A stretch of DNA of 64,000 nucleotides from Hahella sp. KA22 (GCF_004135205.1 NZ_CP035490.1:3737501-3801500), one strand, 5' to 3'; counted from the first letter of the stretch, positions 17,093 through 26,504 are shown. A program made the numbers and translations. Notes: generated from the letters alone by a model not told the origin.

Positions 17093-18025
17093 TCAGAGCG
17101 CCATGGTCTCCTGTAGACACTCCTCTATCACAGTCATCAGCCAGCGCAGAGCCGGGTCTTTATCGCGGGTGGCGCGCCACACCAAATCCACGCTGGTGTC
17201 CGCCAATGACAGTGGCGGCGCTGTCGCGCGAAGCCCCGACGCGGCGCACATACAACTGGCGACGACCTTGGGAACGGTGGCGAGAGCAGGAATCCGCTTG
17301 AGTATCGGGGGCAGGGTGGAAAAGCGCGGCAACGCGAACTGAACGGTGCGTCGCAGCCCCATTTCCGCCAACGCGACGTCCACATTACTTTCAAACGCAC
17401 CCTTGTAGGTCACCATCAAATGCGGGTGACTGACATATTGCTCCAGCGTAAGGGGCTCTGTGATGGTGAGCTGAGCGGGATCGTAAACACAGAGAAAGCC
17501 CATGGAGCACAGGCGCTTGCGCAGCATCCAGGCGGGTCCGCCGTCCATGAAGCAGGAAACGCCCAAGTCCATGCCATTTTGCTCCAGCATGGAGGGCCCC
17601 TGAAAAGGATCGACGGATTTGATGGCGAGACGGATCGACGGCGCTTGTTGATGCAGCTTGGCGATCAGACGCGGCCCCAGCCACACTTCTACCCAGTCCG
17701 ACATGCCCACGGTGAAGACTCCCTCGCTGGTGACTGGATCGAACGTCGACGGCTCGAACAGGGCGGAATGGATTTTCCCCAGCGCCGGCAGTAACTCCGC
17801 TTCCAACTGCAGCGCTTTCACTGTAGGGGACATGCCCTGCGCGGTGCGCACCAGAATCGGATCGTCAAACAGCTCGCGCAGTCGCGACAGCGCCCCGCTT
17901 ACCGCTGGTTGTCCCAGGTGTAGTTTTTCCGCCGCGCGGGTGACGCTGCGCTCTCGCAACAAAACCAGCAGGGTGACCAGTAGATTAAGGTCGACGCCCC
18001 TAAAATCTCTTTCAGTGATATTCAT
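17093..18025 (-). CDS. LysR-family transcriptional regulator
   Basis: A 310-residue regulator. The N-terminal winged HTH reads DLNLLVTLLVLLRERSVTRA, then AEKLHLGQPAVSGALSRLRE, the LysR signature. The rest is the periplasmic-binding-protein-like effector domain. The start at 18025 (MNITERDF) keeps the usual short N-terminus; an upstream ATG at 18070 would place coding sequence over a dyad that looks like an operator. It is divergent from the metallo-beta-lactamase-fold gene at 18134, the arrangement in which LysR proteins usually control the neighbour. The inducer is unknown. Confidence 0.9.
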   Translation of the reverse strand: MNITERDFRGVDLNLLVTLLVLLRERSVTRAAEKLHLGQPAVSGALSRLRELFDDPILVRTAQGMSPTVKALQLEAELLPALGKIHSALFEPSTFDPVTSEGVFTVGMSDWVEVWLGPRLIAKLHQQAPSIRLAIKSVDPFQGPSMLEQNGMDLGVSCFMDGGPAWMLRKRLCSMGFLCVYDPAQLTITEPLTLEQYVSHPHLMVTYKGAFESNVDVALAEMGLRRTVQFALPRFSTLPPILKRIPALATVPKVVASCMCAASGLRATAPPLSLADTSVDLVWRATRDKDPALRWLMTVIEECLQETMAL

Positions 18026-18054
18026 TATTGCAACAATCGATTTGAGTGATGGTG

Positions 18055-18065
18055 TCAAATATTGA
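18055..18065. promoter_or_regulatory. Candidate LysR operator dyad
   Basis: The short dyad TCAA-ATA-TTGA lies in the 108-bp gap between the divergent LysR and hydrolase genes. LysR proteins typically bind T-N11-A motifs with imperfect dyad symmetry in such gaps. The assignment rests only on position and symmetry. Confidence 0.35.
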
Positions 18066-18133
18066 ATCATTGCACCCGGTCAAAGGCAATGGCGAAAACG
18101 CCGCGCCGCAGAAAAATTTTTTAAGGAAATACT

Positions 18134-19183
18134 ATGTCTACCTCTTCTCTCCGCACCTCTTTCCATACTTCCCCCACCACTCAAAAAACACCCCTGGCGC
18201 GTAGTTTGTTTCTGGGCGCTGCGTTACTGACTGCAGGAGTATCTATGACGACGCCATCCGCTTACGCTGAATCCGCTACAAACACCAAGTCCACTCCCGT
18301 TGTCGCAGCGGCGCAAAGCAACCCTGGCTATTACGGCATGAAGCTGGGTGACTTCAAAATTACGGCGGTGTCCGACGGCTCCGTGATGGTTGACTTCACC
18401 AAACTGATGAATAACACGACACCGGAAGAAGTCTCGCGATTGCTGGCGCGTCATTATCTGGGACCGCAGGTGGAAACCTCTATCAACACCTTCGTAATCG
18501 ACACAGGCGATCATGTGGCCATCGTGGACACCGGCGCGGGGGATATCTTCGGCGACAAGGGCGGTCATTTGTTGGAAAACCTGAAAGCCGCCGGATACCA
18601 GCCAGAACAGATCGACGCCGTATTGCTGACGCACATCCATGGCGACCACTCTTCCGGGATGACTCGTAGCGGCAAAATGGTGTTCCCCAATGCGACGGTT
18701 TATGTAGATCAGCACGATGTCGACTTCTGGATGAATCCAGCCAATAAAGCCAAAGTGAATGACACGCTGAAACGCGGCTTCGACTGGGCGGAGCAATCCG
18801 TCAGGCCCTATCTGAACGCCAATAAAGTGAAAACCTTTAACAGCGATGGCGAGTTATTCCCCGGCGTGAAAACTGTCGCCACGCATGGCCACACACCCGG
18901 ACATACCGTGTATGAAGTGGAAAGCCAAGGACAGCGCATCCGCTTCCTGGGGGACCTGCTGCATATCCGCGACATCCAGTTCGCCAGACCGGAAATCACC
19001 ATCGATTTCGACGTCGACTCGCCAGAAGCCGCCCGTCAACGACTAGCCGCCTTCAACGATGCGGTGGAAGACGGTTACCTTGTGGGCGCAGCGCACATTC
19101 CATTCCCTGGCGTCGGCCATGTGCAGCGGGACGGCGGCGCGTTTGAGTGGATTCCTGTGAACTATAGCGCGCAAGTGAAGTAG
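18134..19183 (+). CDS. Exported metallo-beta-lactamase-fold hydrolase
   Basis: A 349-residue protein. The N-terminal 45 residues form an export signal ending TTPSAYAES. The zinc-binding motif HxHxDH is at 167-172 (THIHGDHSSG); further ligands are likely the His in THGHTPGH and Asp in RFLGDLLHI, with a last His in GAAHIPFPG. This is the layout of periplasmic MBL-fold hydrolases including some lactonases, and the substrate is not defined. The gene is divergent from a LysR regulator, which probably controls it. The ATG at 18134 follows AAGGAAATA. Confidence 0.88.
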   Translation: MSTSSLRTSFHTSPTTQKTPLARSLFLGAALLTAGVSMTTPSAYAESATNTKSTPVVAAAQSNPGYYGMKLGDFKITAVSDGSVMVDFTKLMNNTTPEEVSRLLARHYLGPQVETSINTFVIDTGDHVAIVDTGAGDIFGDKGGHLLENLKAAGYQPEQIDAVLLTHIHGDHSSGMTRSGKMVFPNATVYVDQHDVDFWMNPANKAKVNDTLKRGFDWAEQSVRPYLNANKVKTFNSDGELFPGVKTVATHGHTPGHTVYEVESQGQRIRFLGDLLHIRDIQFARPEITIDFDVDSPEAARQRLAAFNDAVEDGYLVGAAHIPFPGVGHVQRDGGAFEWIPVNYSAQVK

Positions 19184-19201
19184 CGCCCGTTTTATCTCTT
19201 A

Positions 19202-19228
19202 ACAGGGGCTGAGCGTTTCAGGCCCTGT
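19202..19228. terminator. Weak terminator-like hairpin
   Basis: CAGGG and CTGA pair with TCAG and CCCTG with one internal mismatch, followed by TCTT. It lies 18 bp after the MBL-fold gene. The U tract is poor. Confidence 0.45.
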
Positions 19229-19451
19229 CTTGCCTGCGCCTGCTCCCCGGCATGAGGGAATCCCTCCCTCACAAAACGACTTCTTCATCTATACTGAAAC
19301 TAACGCCTTTCCTGGGCGCCGGATGTATTTGCGGGCTGTAGGCGATGGACGCGAAGGGAATTTCAGCAGCCGATGCGGGATGAACCTTCGCCGTTATGGA
19401 AGGCGGCTTCTGAGAACATGTCATGGCAGGGTCAGCTTGAAGGAGGTGCGC

Positions 19452-20993
19452 ATGTTCATTTCCAAGAATCATATTATCCATTTGGCGGACGGGCGATTAC
19501 AGCCTGCATCCACTACCTCTGCGGCGGACGTGCGCCATATCGTGCGTCAGGCGCTGCAACAGAACCCGGCGGCGGGAATCGTCATCCACTTTCACGGTGG
19601 ACTGGTCAGCGCAAGCAGCGCGCGGGAAACGGCCGAGCAGCGACTGAACCCCTTATATGCAGATAAAGCCGGCGCTTATCCCATATTCTTTGTATGGGAG
19701 TCCGGCTTTTTCGAAGCGCCGCTGAACAACCTGAAGGAAATCGCCAACGAAAAAATCTTCAGGGAATTCGTGAAAAAAATCTCCGAATGGGTGCTGAAGA
19801 AGCTTCCCGCAAGCGTTGGTATAAAAGGCGCAGGGGGAGTGGGGGTTAATGAAATCAAGCTGCGGCAGGAGTTCGACGACTGGTTCGCCGGGCGCAGAGA
19901 CACGCCGCCTGACGCCCTGCATAAATCCGCCGGCCTGTCCGACGCTGTGATCGCCGCCAATACCCGCAGCGCAACGCTGGATGTGGACGAACTGAACGCG
20001 GATATTACCGATAGCATAGAGGGTGATCCGGTCTTTCAGGAGGCGGTGACGGAAGTCTATAACGGCCTGCAGCCGCGAAATGGCCTGCAGTCGGCCTCCA
20101 AATCAGAGGGGACAAGAGTCGCCTCCAATTCGCAGATCAGCAAGGAAGCGGCGGATCGCCTGTTCGAGCCTCAGCCGGCAGAAGCCACCAGAGGGTTTGG
20201 CGCTATCGCCTGGTGGAAAGTCGCCAAGGTGGTCGCCGCTATAGTTCTGCGCGTAATTCGGCGTTTTCGCGCCGGGCGGGCGCACGGTCCCTACGTCACC
20301 CTGGTGGAGGAGGCGTTGCGAGAACTGTATATCGACAAAATTGGACGCTCGCTCTGGTGGGACCGAATGAAGAAAGACACCGCCGACGCCTTTACTGAAG
20401 GAAATGAATATGGCGGCCATGTCTTTCTGTCTGCGCTGAAGGAAGAACTGGAGGGCGTGCAGACGCCGCCCAGAATTACTCTGGTGGGGCACAGCACCGG
20501 CGCGATCTATATCTGTCATCTGCTGAGAAGCGCCGCCCGTCTGTTGCCCAATCAGCAGTTTGACGTCCTATTCGAAGCGCCAGCCGCCACCCATGCGCTG
20601 ATGGCGGCGACGGTCGCTGAACATGGCGGCAGGATCAGTCATTTCCGCCAGTTCGCCATGTGCGATGAGCGTGAGGCGGGAGATACTCTGGTTCCCATAC
20701 TGTATTGCAGCTCATTGCTGTACTTCGTCTCAGGCATGCTGGAGAACGAACCGGACGAGCCGCTGGTCGGCATGCAGCGCTATCTGAGTGAGAGCGACGT
20801 CTACAACGCCGACGCCTTCCCGAATATCCAGGCCTGTCGCGAGTTTTACGCCAAATACCCCAACAGCCTGGTGTGGTCGCCCAGCGTTGCAGGGGATGGC
20901 CGCAATAGCGACGGCCGAAAGCATGGGGACTTTGATGACGAGGACCCCTGCACTATGGGGAGCGTGGCGTACATTCTTCAACATGGGTACTAA
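19452..20993 (+). CDS. Alpha/beta hydrolase, first gene of a caspase-linked operon
   Basis: A 513-residue protein without signal peptide. HFHGG at 46-50 looks like the oxyanion-hole HGG segment of lipases and esterases. The nucleophile elbow is VGHSTGA with Ser348. A membrane-seeking segment at about 260-285 (AIAWWKVAKVVAAIVLRVIR) lies between them. The region between the two motifs is unusually long for an esterase. The start at 19452 follows AAGGAGGT; the open frame extends to 19230 without a ribosome site. Five bases separate its stop from the caspase-like gene, and that gene overlaps the third, so the three are one transcript. A lipase effector activated by a caspase would be one reading; no such system is known to me, so this is inference. 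Confidence 0.82.
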   Translation: MFISKNHIIHLADGRLQPASTTSAADVRHIVRQALQQNPAAGIVIHFHGGLVSASSARETAEQRLNPLYADKAGAYPIFFVWESGFFEAPLNNLKEIANEKIFREFVKKISEWVLKKLPASVGIKGAGGVGVNEIKLRQEFDDWFAGRRDTPPDALHKSAGLSDAVIAANTRSATLDVDELNADITDSIEGDPVFQEAVTEVYNGLQPRNGLQSASKSEGTRVASNSQISKEAADRLFEPQPAEATRGFGAIAWWKVAKVVAAIVLRVIRRFRAGRAHGPYVTLVEEALRELYIDKIGRSLWWDRMKKDTADAFTEGNEYGGHVFLSALKEELEGVQTPPRITLVGHSTGAIYICHLLRSAARLLPNQQFDVLFEAPAATHALMAATVAEHGGRISHFRQFAMCDEREAGDTLVPILYCSSLLYFVSGMLENEPDEPLVGMQRYLSESDVYNADAFPNIQACREFYAKYPNSLVWSPSVAGDGRNSDGRKHGDFDDEDPCTMGSVAYILQHGY

Positions 20994-20998
20994 GCGCC

Positions 20999-22126
20999 AT
21001 GGCCACTAATGATTACGCTATTCTGGTGGGCATCAGCCGATATGCAGACCCTGATCGCCTGCCTGACCTGAAAGGCCCGGTTCGTGACGTTGAGCTGATG
21101 CGCAACTGGCTGACGTCGCCTGCCGGCGGGGATGTGCCGGCGGCTCAGGTCATAGAAATTGTATCCGACGAAACCGGCATGACGCTGGCTGATCTGACAG
21201 CGAGGGATGATGGTGACGACAGCGCCATGCCGCCGCTGTTTCAGGATTTCTTCAAGAAGTTCCTCAAGCTGATCAGCAAGCCGGATCGCAGCGGCTACGT
21301 TTATCGCCAAGGTCGGCTTTATCTGTATTTCTCCGGGCACGGCTTTTGTGAGAAATATCGCCGTGAAGCCCATGCTGCGCTATTCGTAGGTAATAGCAGT
21401 CCGATAGAAAACTGGAATATCTACGGCACCTATTTTGCGCAATGGACCAAGGATCAGGGGCTGTTTTCTGAGATCGTGCTGATCATGGACTGCTGCCGTG
21501 ACGCCAAATTAACGCAACGCCCTATGCCGCCGCCCCTCCCGCAACCCATCAATATCGGCGCCAGCGTCACGCCAAAGCTGTTTGAACTGTATGGGGCGCC
21601 GCGAGGAGGCAAGGCGCAGGAGCGCGCCATCGCCGCTCGCAATGGCGAGGTGCACGGGCTGCTGACACACGCTTTTCTGGATGCGCTGGAGCATGCGGAG
21701 TGGGGAAAAACGGAGGTGCCTTCCCAGGCGGTGAAGAATTATCTGGAAAGTCAGTGGGGCATTCTTTGCGAGGGAAGTCCGGCGGACCCGCCGGAGGTGG
21801 TGGTTCCCACCATTGGCGAAATCTATTTCCAGCGCAAGGCCGGTAAGTTGAAGCCGCAGCGCTTCAAAGTGAAGAACTGGAGCGACGGCGAGAAAGTCCG
21901 AATCGTGAACGGCCAGTTTGAAGTGGTCGCCGAACTGATACTTAACGGGGATCAGGTAAAAGTTAAGCGTGAGGCCCAGTTTGGAGGCGACGACAGCGAG
22001 GAGTTGGTTATTGCCGTCGTCGATGGCGAGTTTGAACTGCCGTTGCCGGTCTCTCTATTGATGGCGACCGGCGGCGCTTCGATTCAACAGAAATTTGAAA
22101 CTGGAGGTGACGATGTCGAACTCTAA
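20999..22126 (+). CDS. Caspase-like (peptidase C14 fold) protease
   Basis: A 375-residue protein. The N-terminal YAILVGISRYAD with LPDLKGPVRDVELM is the first strand and helix of the caspase fold. The catalytic His is His114 in YFSGHGF. The catalytic Cys is probably Cys166 in DCCRD (164-168). The C-terminal 90 residues are beta-rich (RIVNGQFEVVAELILNGDQV) and may bind a partner. Bacterial caspase-like proteases act in programmed death and anti-phage immunity by cleaving partner proteins after a basic or acidic residue. The gene sits between a putative lipase and a conserved-looking protein of unknown function, and its 3' end overlaps the latter by 14 bp. The pairing suggests the neighbours are regulators or targets. 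Confidence 0.88.
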   Translation: MATNDYAILVGISRYADPDRLPDLKGPVRDVELMRNWLTSPAGGDVPAAQVIEIVSDETGMTLADLTARDDGDDSAMPPLFQDFFKKFLKLISKPDRSGYVYRQGRLYLYFSGHGFCEKYRREAHAALFVGNSSPIENWNIYGTYFAQWTKDQGLFSEIVLIMDCCRDAKLTQRPMPPPLPQPINIGASVTPKLFELYGAPRGGKAQERAIAARNGEVHGLLTHAFLDALEHAEWGKTEVPSQAVKNYLESQWGILCEGSPADPPEVVVPTIGEIYFQRKAGKLKPQRFKVKNWSDGEKVRIVNGQFEVVAELILNGDQVKVKREAQFGGDDSEELVIAVVDGEFELPLPVSLLMATGGASIQQKFETGGDDVEL

Positions 22127-23717
22127 AGCATCCGTTACCGTCAATATCGCCGACCGCCAGGGTGAAATCGAAGTGGTGGACAGCGCTTTTCAAGTGGTGG
22201 CAAACGGGTTTGGCGCATTGACTGTGGCCCTGGCGCCGGGATTGTATAAAGCGCGCGCGCAGGCTGGCGGCGGCCGCACGGAATCGTTGTTCCTGGTTGA
22301 GCCGCAAGCAAAGACGCTGACAGTGCCTCTGAACGCTATCGACTTCGCCAACCCTGCGCCGGTGCAGGAGGGCGAGGATTGGACCAGGCGTCAACAATCG
22401 GCGTTGTTTGATCTGGTTGCAAGTGAACCAGAGGACGTGGGACTGGGATGGGACGGCGGACTGTTACTGAGTCTGCGTCAGGATAGGGTTCCCGATCACG
22501 ACGAGGGGCGAAGCGCGGACCGTTTGCGCATCGTCATGGATCGACTACAGCTGCGGGACGCCATGGGTAATCAGCTTGCTGACTTTCGCCGCAAGGAAGT
22601 CCATTTGCCGGAGCTGGGGCTGTTCGCCGTCAACCTTAAGCTGAAGGCCGGATACTATCTGCTGGGCTATCAAGATGAGCAGGGCGAAACGGTTTTGACG
22701 CCTTTTTATGTTGTGACGGGGTGGCGTAGTCAGATCTATTTTCAGCTTCCTGACGAGGGGCCTTTTGGTTATCAGGACTTCAGCGATAGGGCTATGTTGA
22801 TGACGCCTTCGGGAATGGGACTGCCACATTACGAACTGCGACGGTATTTAAGGCTTACCGAGATTGCCCGTTATGCATTGCTGCAGGGGCGGCAGGCCAT
22901 TACCCGGGAGGAAATGAACGCGCTGTTGCAAGACAAGTTCTTTAACCCGCTGTTTGGACTGTTCGCCGCCCACTTGCTGCTTTTGAGTCCGCGCCCCAAT
23001 CAGGACCTGCTGGAGACGGTGATACACAACACCGCAGGAATGATCGGCATTGATAATCCGGATATCCAGGCGTTGAGGCTGGCCTTGGCCGGGCTCAAAG
23101 GGGAATCGCCGCTCGCCTCACAAGGCGTGAGCTTTCCACCCATGCTTAGCGCCAGTTGGAGAGCGCTGCTGGATTGCCCTGCCATGGTGGTCGCTAATCC
23201 CGTTTTGCGTGAAGTGGCGGCCAGGCAAGTCGCTCAGGGACCTTGGCTGGCCTGGAAGCTGGAAGAGGAGGTGGGGGGGCGGATTGAATCTCGCCCCGGC
23301 GGCTCTTTAGAGATATTGGAAATTCACGCTTTCCAAGCGTTTGAAAGCGAGAGTATTTTTACCAAAGGCTATAACTTTTCCACTTGGGAGCTGCCGGACA
23401 CGACTCCCGCGTCAGAGGAAGATGTGCTGCAAGCCATCAAGGATCTTGCCTGCAATAATCCCTGGAACGAGATTATTCGGGCGCACAAGAAGGCGGTTCG
23501 AGAAGGGCAGGGAGGGCTTCATCTGACCAATCTGCAATTCTCTCTGCTGCCCATGCTGCAGCTGATCAAGGAACAGTTGGAAGAAGGGGACGATTTCACT
23601 GTGGAGGAGTTCAGGTTGATGATGTCAGGGTTGCATGTGCCCCTTGTCGTCGCAGCCGAGGCGTTGCAGGATTTGACCGAAAAGCTGGCGACCATTGCAG
23701 CGCCGTCCGGCGGCTAG
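22113..23717 (+). CDS. Third gene of caspase operon, unknown function
   Basis: A 534-residue soluble protein. Residues 1-75 look like a small beta-sandwich (SVTVNIADRQGEIEVVDSAF, then TVALAPGLYKARAQAGG). Residues 100-220 are also beta-rich and end in LTPFYVVTGWRSQIYFQL. The middle, 225-330, is helical and carries a distinctive NPLFGLFAAHLLLL followed by a PD..ALRLAL segment. The C-terminal 150 residues are helical. I recognise no named family. ATG at 22113 is preceded by GGAGGTGA and overlaps the caspase gene, so translation is probably coupled. It could be a sensor, scaffold or substrate of the caspase. A transcription stop lies just after it. Confidence 0.82.
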   Translation: MSNSKASVTVNIADRQGEIEVVDSAFQVVANGFGALTVALAPGLYKARAQAGGGRTESLFLVEPQAKTLTVPLNAIDFANPAPVQEGEDWTRRQQSALFDLVASEPEDVGLGWDGGLLLSLRQDRVPDHDEGRSADRLRIVMDRLQLRDAMGNQLADFRRKEVHLPELGLFAVNLKLKAGYYLLGYQDEQGETVLTPFYVVTGWRSQIYFQLPDEGPFGYQDFSDRAMLMTPSGMGLPHYELRRYLRLTEIARYALLQGRQAITREEMNALLQDKFFNPLFGLFAAHLLLLSPRPNQDLLETVIHNTAGMIGIDNPDIQALRLALAGLKGESPLASQGVSFPPMLSASWRALLDCPAMVVANPVLREVAARQVAQGPWLAWKLEEEVGGRIESRPGGSLEILEIHAFQAFESESIFTKGYNFSTWELPDTTPASEEDVLQAIKDLACNNPWNEIIRAHKKAVREGQGGLHLTNLQFSLLPMLQLIKEQLEEGDDFTVEEFRLMMSGLHVPLVVAAEALQDLTEKLATIAAPSGG

Positions 23718-23730
23718 TCGCCTGGCGCTC

Positions 23731-23755
23731 AAAAAAAGGGGGCTGGGAAGCCCCC
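23731..23755 (-). terminator. Rho-independent terminator of the small secreted protein
   Basis: GGGGGC (23738-23743) and GCCCCC (23750-23755) form a tight hairpin. Read on the minus strand it is followed by seven U residues, so it terminates the gene at 23832-24059. On the plus strand it lies 14 bp after the caspase operon but lacks a U tract. Confidence 0.8.
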
Positions 23756-23831
23756 GACTGAGTGGACATCTCAGGTGGAACCGTTGTGTGATGTCTGATC
23801 GCTCTAAATGCTAAGGGTATTGGAAAAGGTA

Positions 23832-24059
23832 TTAAGACTGCGTGTCGTTGCTGGGCGCGTCGTCAAATATAAAGCGCTTGTGTTGCACCGCAGTGTGGCC
23901 CATTTGATTGGCGGCGGAGCTGCCGGACTTCGCTGTGGAATGCGTCTTTTGCTCCGCTTTCTTTTCCCACAGGTAACCGCCGCCTTCTTCGCTGGCGCTT
24001 GCAGTCATGGCGTAGCTGGTCGCCATCAGTGTCGCTAAAATCATTGCTTTGGTTTTCAT
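23832..24059 (-). CDS. Small secreted protein of unknown function
   Basis: A 75-residue protein with a signal peptide (MKTKAMILATLMATSYAMTA, cleavage near ASASEE). The mature part, about 52 residues, is polar with a high content of Ser, Lys, Gln and His, and has no cysteine. GGAGA lies eight bases before the ATG, and a good terminator follows. Location beside a CusRS-like system transcribed the other way suggests, without proof, a periplasmic metal-response protein. Confidence 0.7.
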   Translation of the reverse strand: MKTKAMILATLMATSYAMTASASEEGGGYLWEKKAEQKTHSTAKSGSSAANQMGHTAVQHKRFIFDDAPSNDTQS

Positions 24060-24399
24060 CGTTTCAATTCTCCAGTTACAGGGTGTGTATCTCGTTAAAC
24101 CTTTACGGACAGTATTTTTCGCTACGGGTTTGGCCCGGCTTAATCCGAATCCTTTTGGTTTCCGCTGCTAGCAACTCCCTCGCAACAGGCCGGCTGCGCC
24201 GGTAATTCGAAAAAGGATGGCGACACTATGTCGCGTCGGCGCTGACTGAGGCATGACGCATGGATTACAGGGTCGTAATGCGTGCGTCATCTTTACGCAC
24301 GGCGTCACGGGTTATCTTTGCGCCGCCGCGCCCGCACGCGCGGCTCGATTCCCCTCACATGTCCCTATGCGACAACCCCATGCAGCCCGGAGGCGTAAC
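24060..24399. other. Divergent intergenic region ahead of the CusRS-like genes
   Basis: This 340-bp gap separates the small secreted protein gene from the cusR-like gene. It contains two inverted repeats listed separately, which are the likely regulatory sites. No further gene was seen. Confidence 0.6.
24253..24301. promoter_or_regulatory. Nested inverted repeats, candidate operator
   Basis: ATGACGCA (24253-24260) is repeated inverted as TGCGTCAT (24283-24290). A second perfect dyad, CGTGCGT (24281-24287) and ACGCACG (24295-24301), overlaps its right arm. Response regulators of the CusR group bind their own promoters at imperfect dyads, so these are candidates; they do not match the E. coli CusR box. 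Confidence 0.4.
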
Positions 24400-25086
24400 A
24401 TGAAACTGCTGGTCGTGGAAGACGAAGCGAAAACCAGGGAATACCTGCGGAAAGGCCTGACGGAAGCGGGCTTTGTCGTCGATACCGCCGCCAATGGCCT
24501 GGATGGCCGGCATCTGGCCATGACGGAGCAGTTCGACCTGATCGTGATGGATATCATGCTGCCGGATCTGGACGGCTGGCGTTTGCTCGCCTCCTTGCGG
24601 GAAGCGGGCAACGCTACGCCGGTATTGTTTCTGACCGCTCGCGACAGCGTGTCAGATCGGGTGCAGGGGCTTGAATCCGGCGCCGATGATTACCTGGTGA
24701 AGCCGTTCGCCTTTTCCGAACTGCTGGCGCGTGTGCGCAATATTCTGCGGCGAGGCTTGGCGCCTTTAAGTGGAAATCAACTGAGCGTGGGCGATCTGAC
24801 GTTGGATGTCTCTCGCCGCAGCGCACGTCGAGGCGACGCGGATATTCAGCTGACCACGAAAGAATTCACCTTACTGGAGCTGTTCGTGCGGCGTCAGGGG
24901 GAAGTGTTGCCCCGATCCCTGATCGCCTCTCAGGTGTGGGATATGAATTTCGACAGCGACACCAATGTCATTGACGTGGCGGTGCGTCGCCTGCGCATGA
25001 AAGTGGACGATGGTCATGATATTAAATTGATCCAGACCGTACGGGGCATGGGCTATCGGCTGGACGTGCGTAATGAGCTCCCCTAA
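24400..25086 (+). CDS. CusR/CopR-type response regulator
   Basis: A 228-residue OmpR-family regulator. Residues 1-120 are the receiver domain: LVVEDEAKT acidic pocket, [12 protein letters not shown] with the phospho-accepting Asp51, LFLTARDSV, and [14 protein letters not shown]. Residues 125-228 are the winged HTH ([20 protein letters not shown], then [12 protein letters not shown]). The layout is closest to metal-responsive CusR, CopR and similar regulators. The ATG at 24400 follows CGGAGG; the frame runs up to 24253 without a ribosome site. It overlaps the sensor kinase gene by 14 bp. The metal is not identified: no copper efflux genes adjoin, though a multicopper oxidase lies 22 kb away. 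Confidence 0.92.
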   Translation: MKLLVVEDEAKTREYLRKGLTEAGFVVDTAANGLDGRHLAMTEQFDLIVMDIMLPDLDGWRLLASLREAGNATPVLFLTARDSVSDRVQGLESGADDYLVKPFAFSELLARVRNILRRGLAPLSGNQLSVGDLTLDVSRRSARRGDADIQLTTKEFTLLELFVRRQGEVLPRSLIASQVWDMNFDSDTNVIDVAVRRLRMKVDDGHDIKLIQTVRGMGYRLDVRNELP

Positions 25087-26479
25087 GCGACCATTGCCCC
25101 TCGCAGTTCGTATTACTGCGCTGGTGGGGATCGCCATTCTGGCGGTGTTTCTGGTATTCGGCTGGTTGATCGAGCGCACCATCGACCAGCACTTCATGGA
25201 GCAGGACAGCGCGGTGCTGAAGGAAGCGGCGGCGGTGGTGGAAGACATCCTGTTCCAGCACTGGCCCGCTGAAGATATTGATATGTTGCAGCGCAAGCTA
25301 GATCGCGCGCTGCCGGGCCGCTTGGGCGTGATCTGCAAACTCAGCAAGCCTTCCAGTGAAGTTATCTATGCGTCCCCTGAGTTTCGCGGCAGAGGGTCGC
25401 CGGGAGATCTGGAAGTGCTCACGGTCATTACCGCGGATAATCTGCGCATGTGGCGGGATGGACAGAATCTCTACCGGGGCATTCGCCTCAAATTGAGCGC
25501 GCCGGAAGCTGCGCCGTCTTCCTATTATCTGGTGACGTTGGCGCTTGAAATCAGCGCCCACCGTAAATTCATGAAGAGCTATCGCCATACCTTATGGGCG
25601 TCCACTTTATTGGCGGCGCTGGTGGGAATCTGCGGCGTGTGGGTCGGCGTGGGCAGGGGGCTGGCGCCGCTGCGGCGGGTCAGTAATCGTATTCGAGGAG
25701 TTTCTTCAGACCGGCTGCACGTTCGTTTGGAGCTGGATGCCGCGCCGATCGAACTGGTGGAGCTGGCGGCTTCTTTCAATGACATGATGCAGCGCGTAGA
25801 AACCTCCTATCAGCGGCTGTCCAATTTCGCGGCGGATATCGCCCATGAATTGCGCACCCCAGTGACCAACCTGATGACGCAAACTCAGGTGGCGTTGAGC
25901 AAAGGGCGGGGCGTAGAGGAATATCGAGAGGTGCTTTATTCCGGCCTGGAGGAGTTCGAGCGCATTTCCAAAATGATCGACGACATGCTGTTGCTGGCGC
26001 GCACGGAGAGCGGTCTGGGTCGCTTGTCGCTGGAAAAAGTCAGCTTACGCCAGGAAGTGCAGGACCTGTTAGACTACTTCGAAGCCTGGGCGGAAGCTCA
26101 GGGCGTATCGCTGACCCTCAAGGGACGCTGTCGCAAAGTGCGGGGAGACCGCATGATGCTGCGCCGCGCTGTCAGCAATCTGCTATCCAACGCCATACGT
26201 CACACTCCCGAAGGCGGGACCGTCTCCGTTTCCCTGTGCGACACTCCCGGCTTCGCCGTGGTCAGCGTCGCCAACCCTGGACCCGGCATACCACCGGAAC
26301 ACCTGTCCCGCGTGTTCGACCGCTTCTACCGCGTCGACGACTCCCGCTGCCGCACCGACGAAGGCGCCGGTCTGGGACTGGCCATCGTCAAATCCATCGT
26401 AGAAGCCCACGGCGGCTGCATCGCCGCCAACTCAGAACAAAACCACACGCAATTTGTGATGAAAATGCCGGGCAAGTAA
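25073..26479 (+). CDS. CusS-type heavy-metal sensor histidine kinase
   Basis: A 468-residue inner-membrane kinase, partner of the overlapping regulator. TM1 is at about 12-32 and TM2 at about 170-190, with a periplasmic sensor domain between them. A HAMP domain follows ([20 protein letters not shown]). The phospho-accepting His is in [23 protein letters not shown]-binding motifs are [14 protein letters not shown] (N box) and [13 protein letters not shown] (G2 box). The start overlaps the end of the regulator gene, giving translational coupling. Metal selectivity is not evident from the sensor domain. Confidence 0.92.
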   Translation: MSSPKRPLPLAVRITALVGIAILAVFLVFGWLIERTIDQHFMEQDSAVLKEAAAVVEDILFQHWPAEDIDMLQRKLDRALPGRLGVICKLSKPSSEVIYASPEFRGRGSPGDLEVLTVITADNLRMWRDGQNLYRGIRLKLSAPEAAPSSYYLVTLALEISAHRKFMKSYRHTLWASTLLAALVGICGVWVGVGRGLAPLRRVSNRIRGVSSDRLHVRLELDAAPIELVELAASFNDMMQRVETSYQRLSNFAADIAHELRTPVTNLMTQTQVALSKGRGVEEYREVLYSGLEEFERISKMIDDMLLLARTESGLGRLSLEKVSLRQEVQDLLDYFEAWAEAQGVSLTLKGRCRKVRGDRMMLRRAVSNLLSNAIRHTPEGGTVSVSLCDTPGFAVVSVANPGPGIPPEHLSRVFDRFYRVDDSRCRTDEGAGLGLAIVKSIVEAHGGCIAANSEQNHTQFVMKMPGK

Positions 26480-26504
26480 AGCGCGCCCTCAGGGCGCAGG
26501 AGTC

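Noticed and set aside
19230-19451. N-terminal extension of the caspase-linked hydrolase
   Set aside because: The extension has no ribosome site and reads like non-coding sequence, whereas AAGGAGGT precedes the ATG at 19452.
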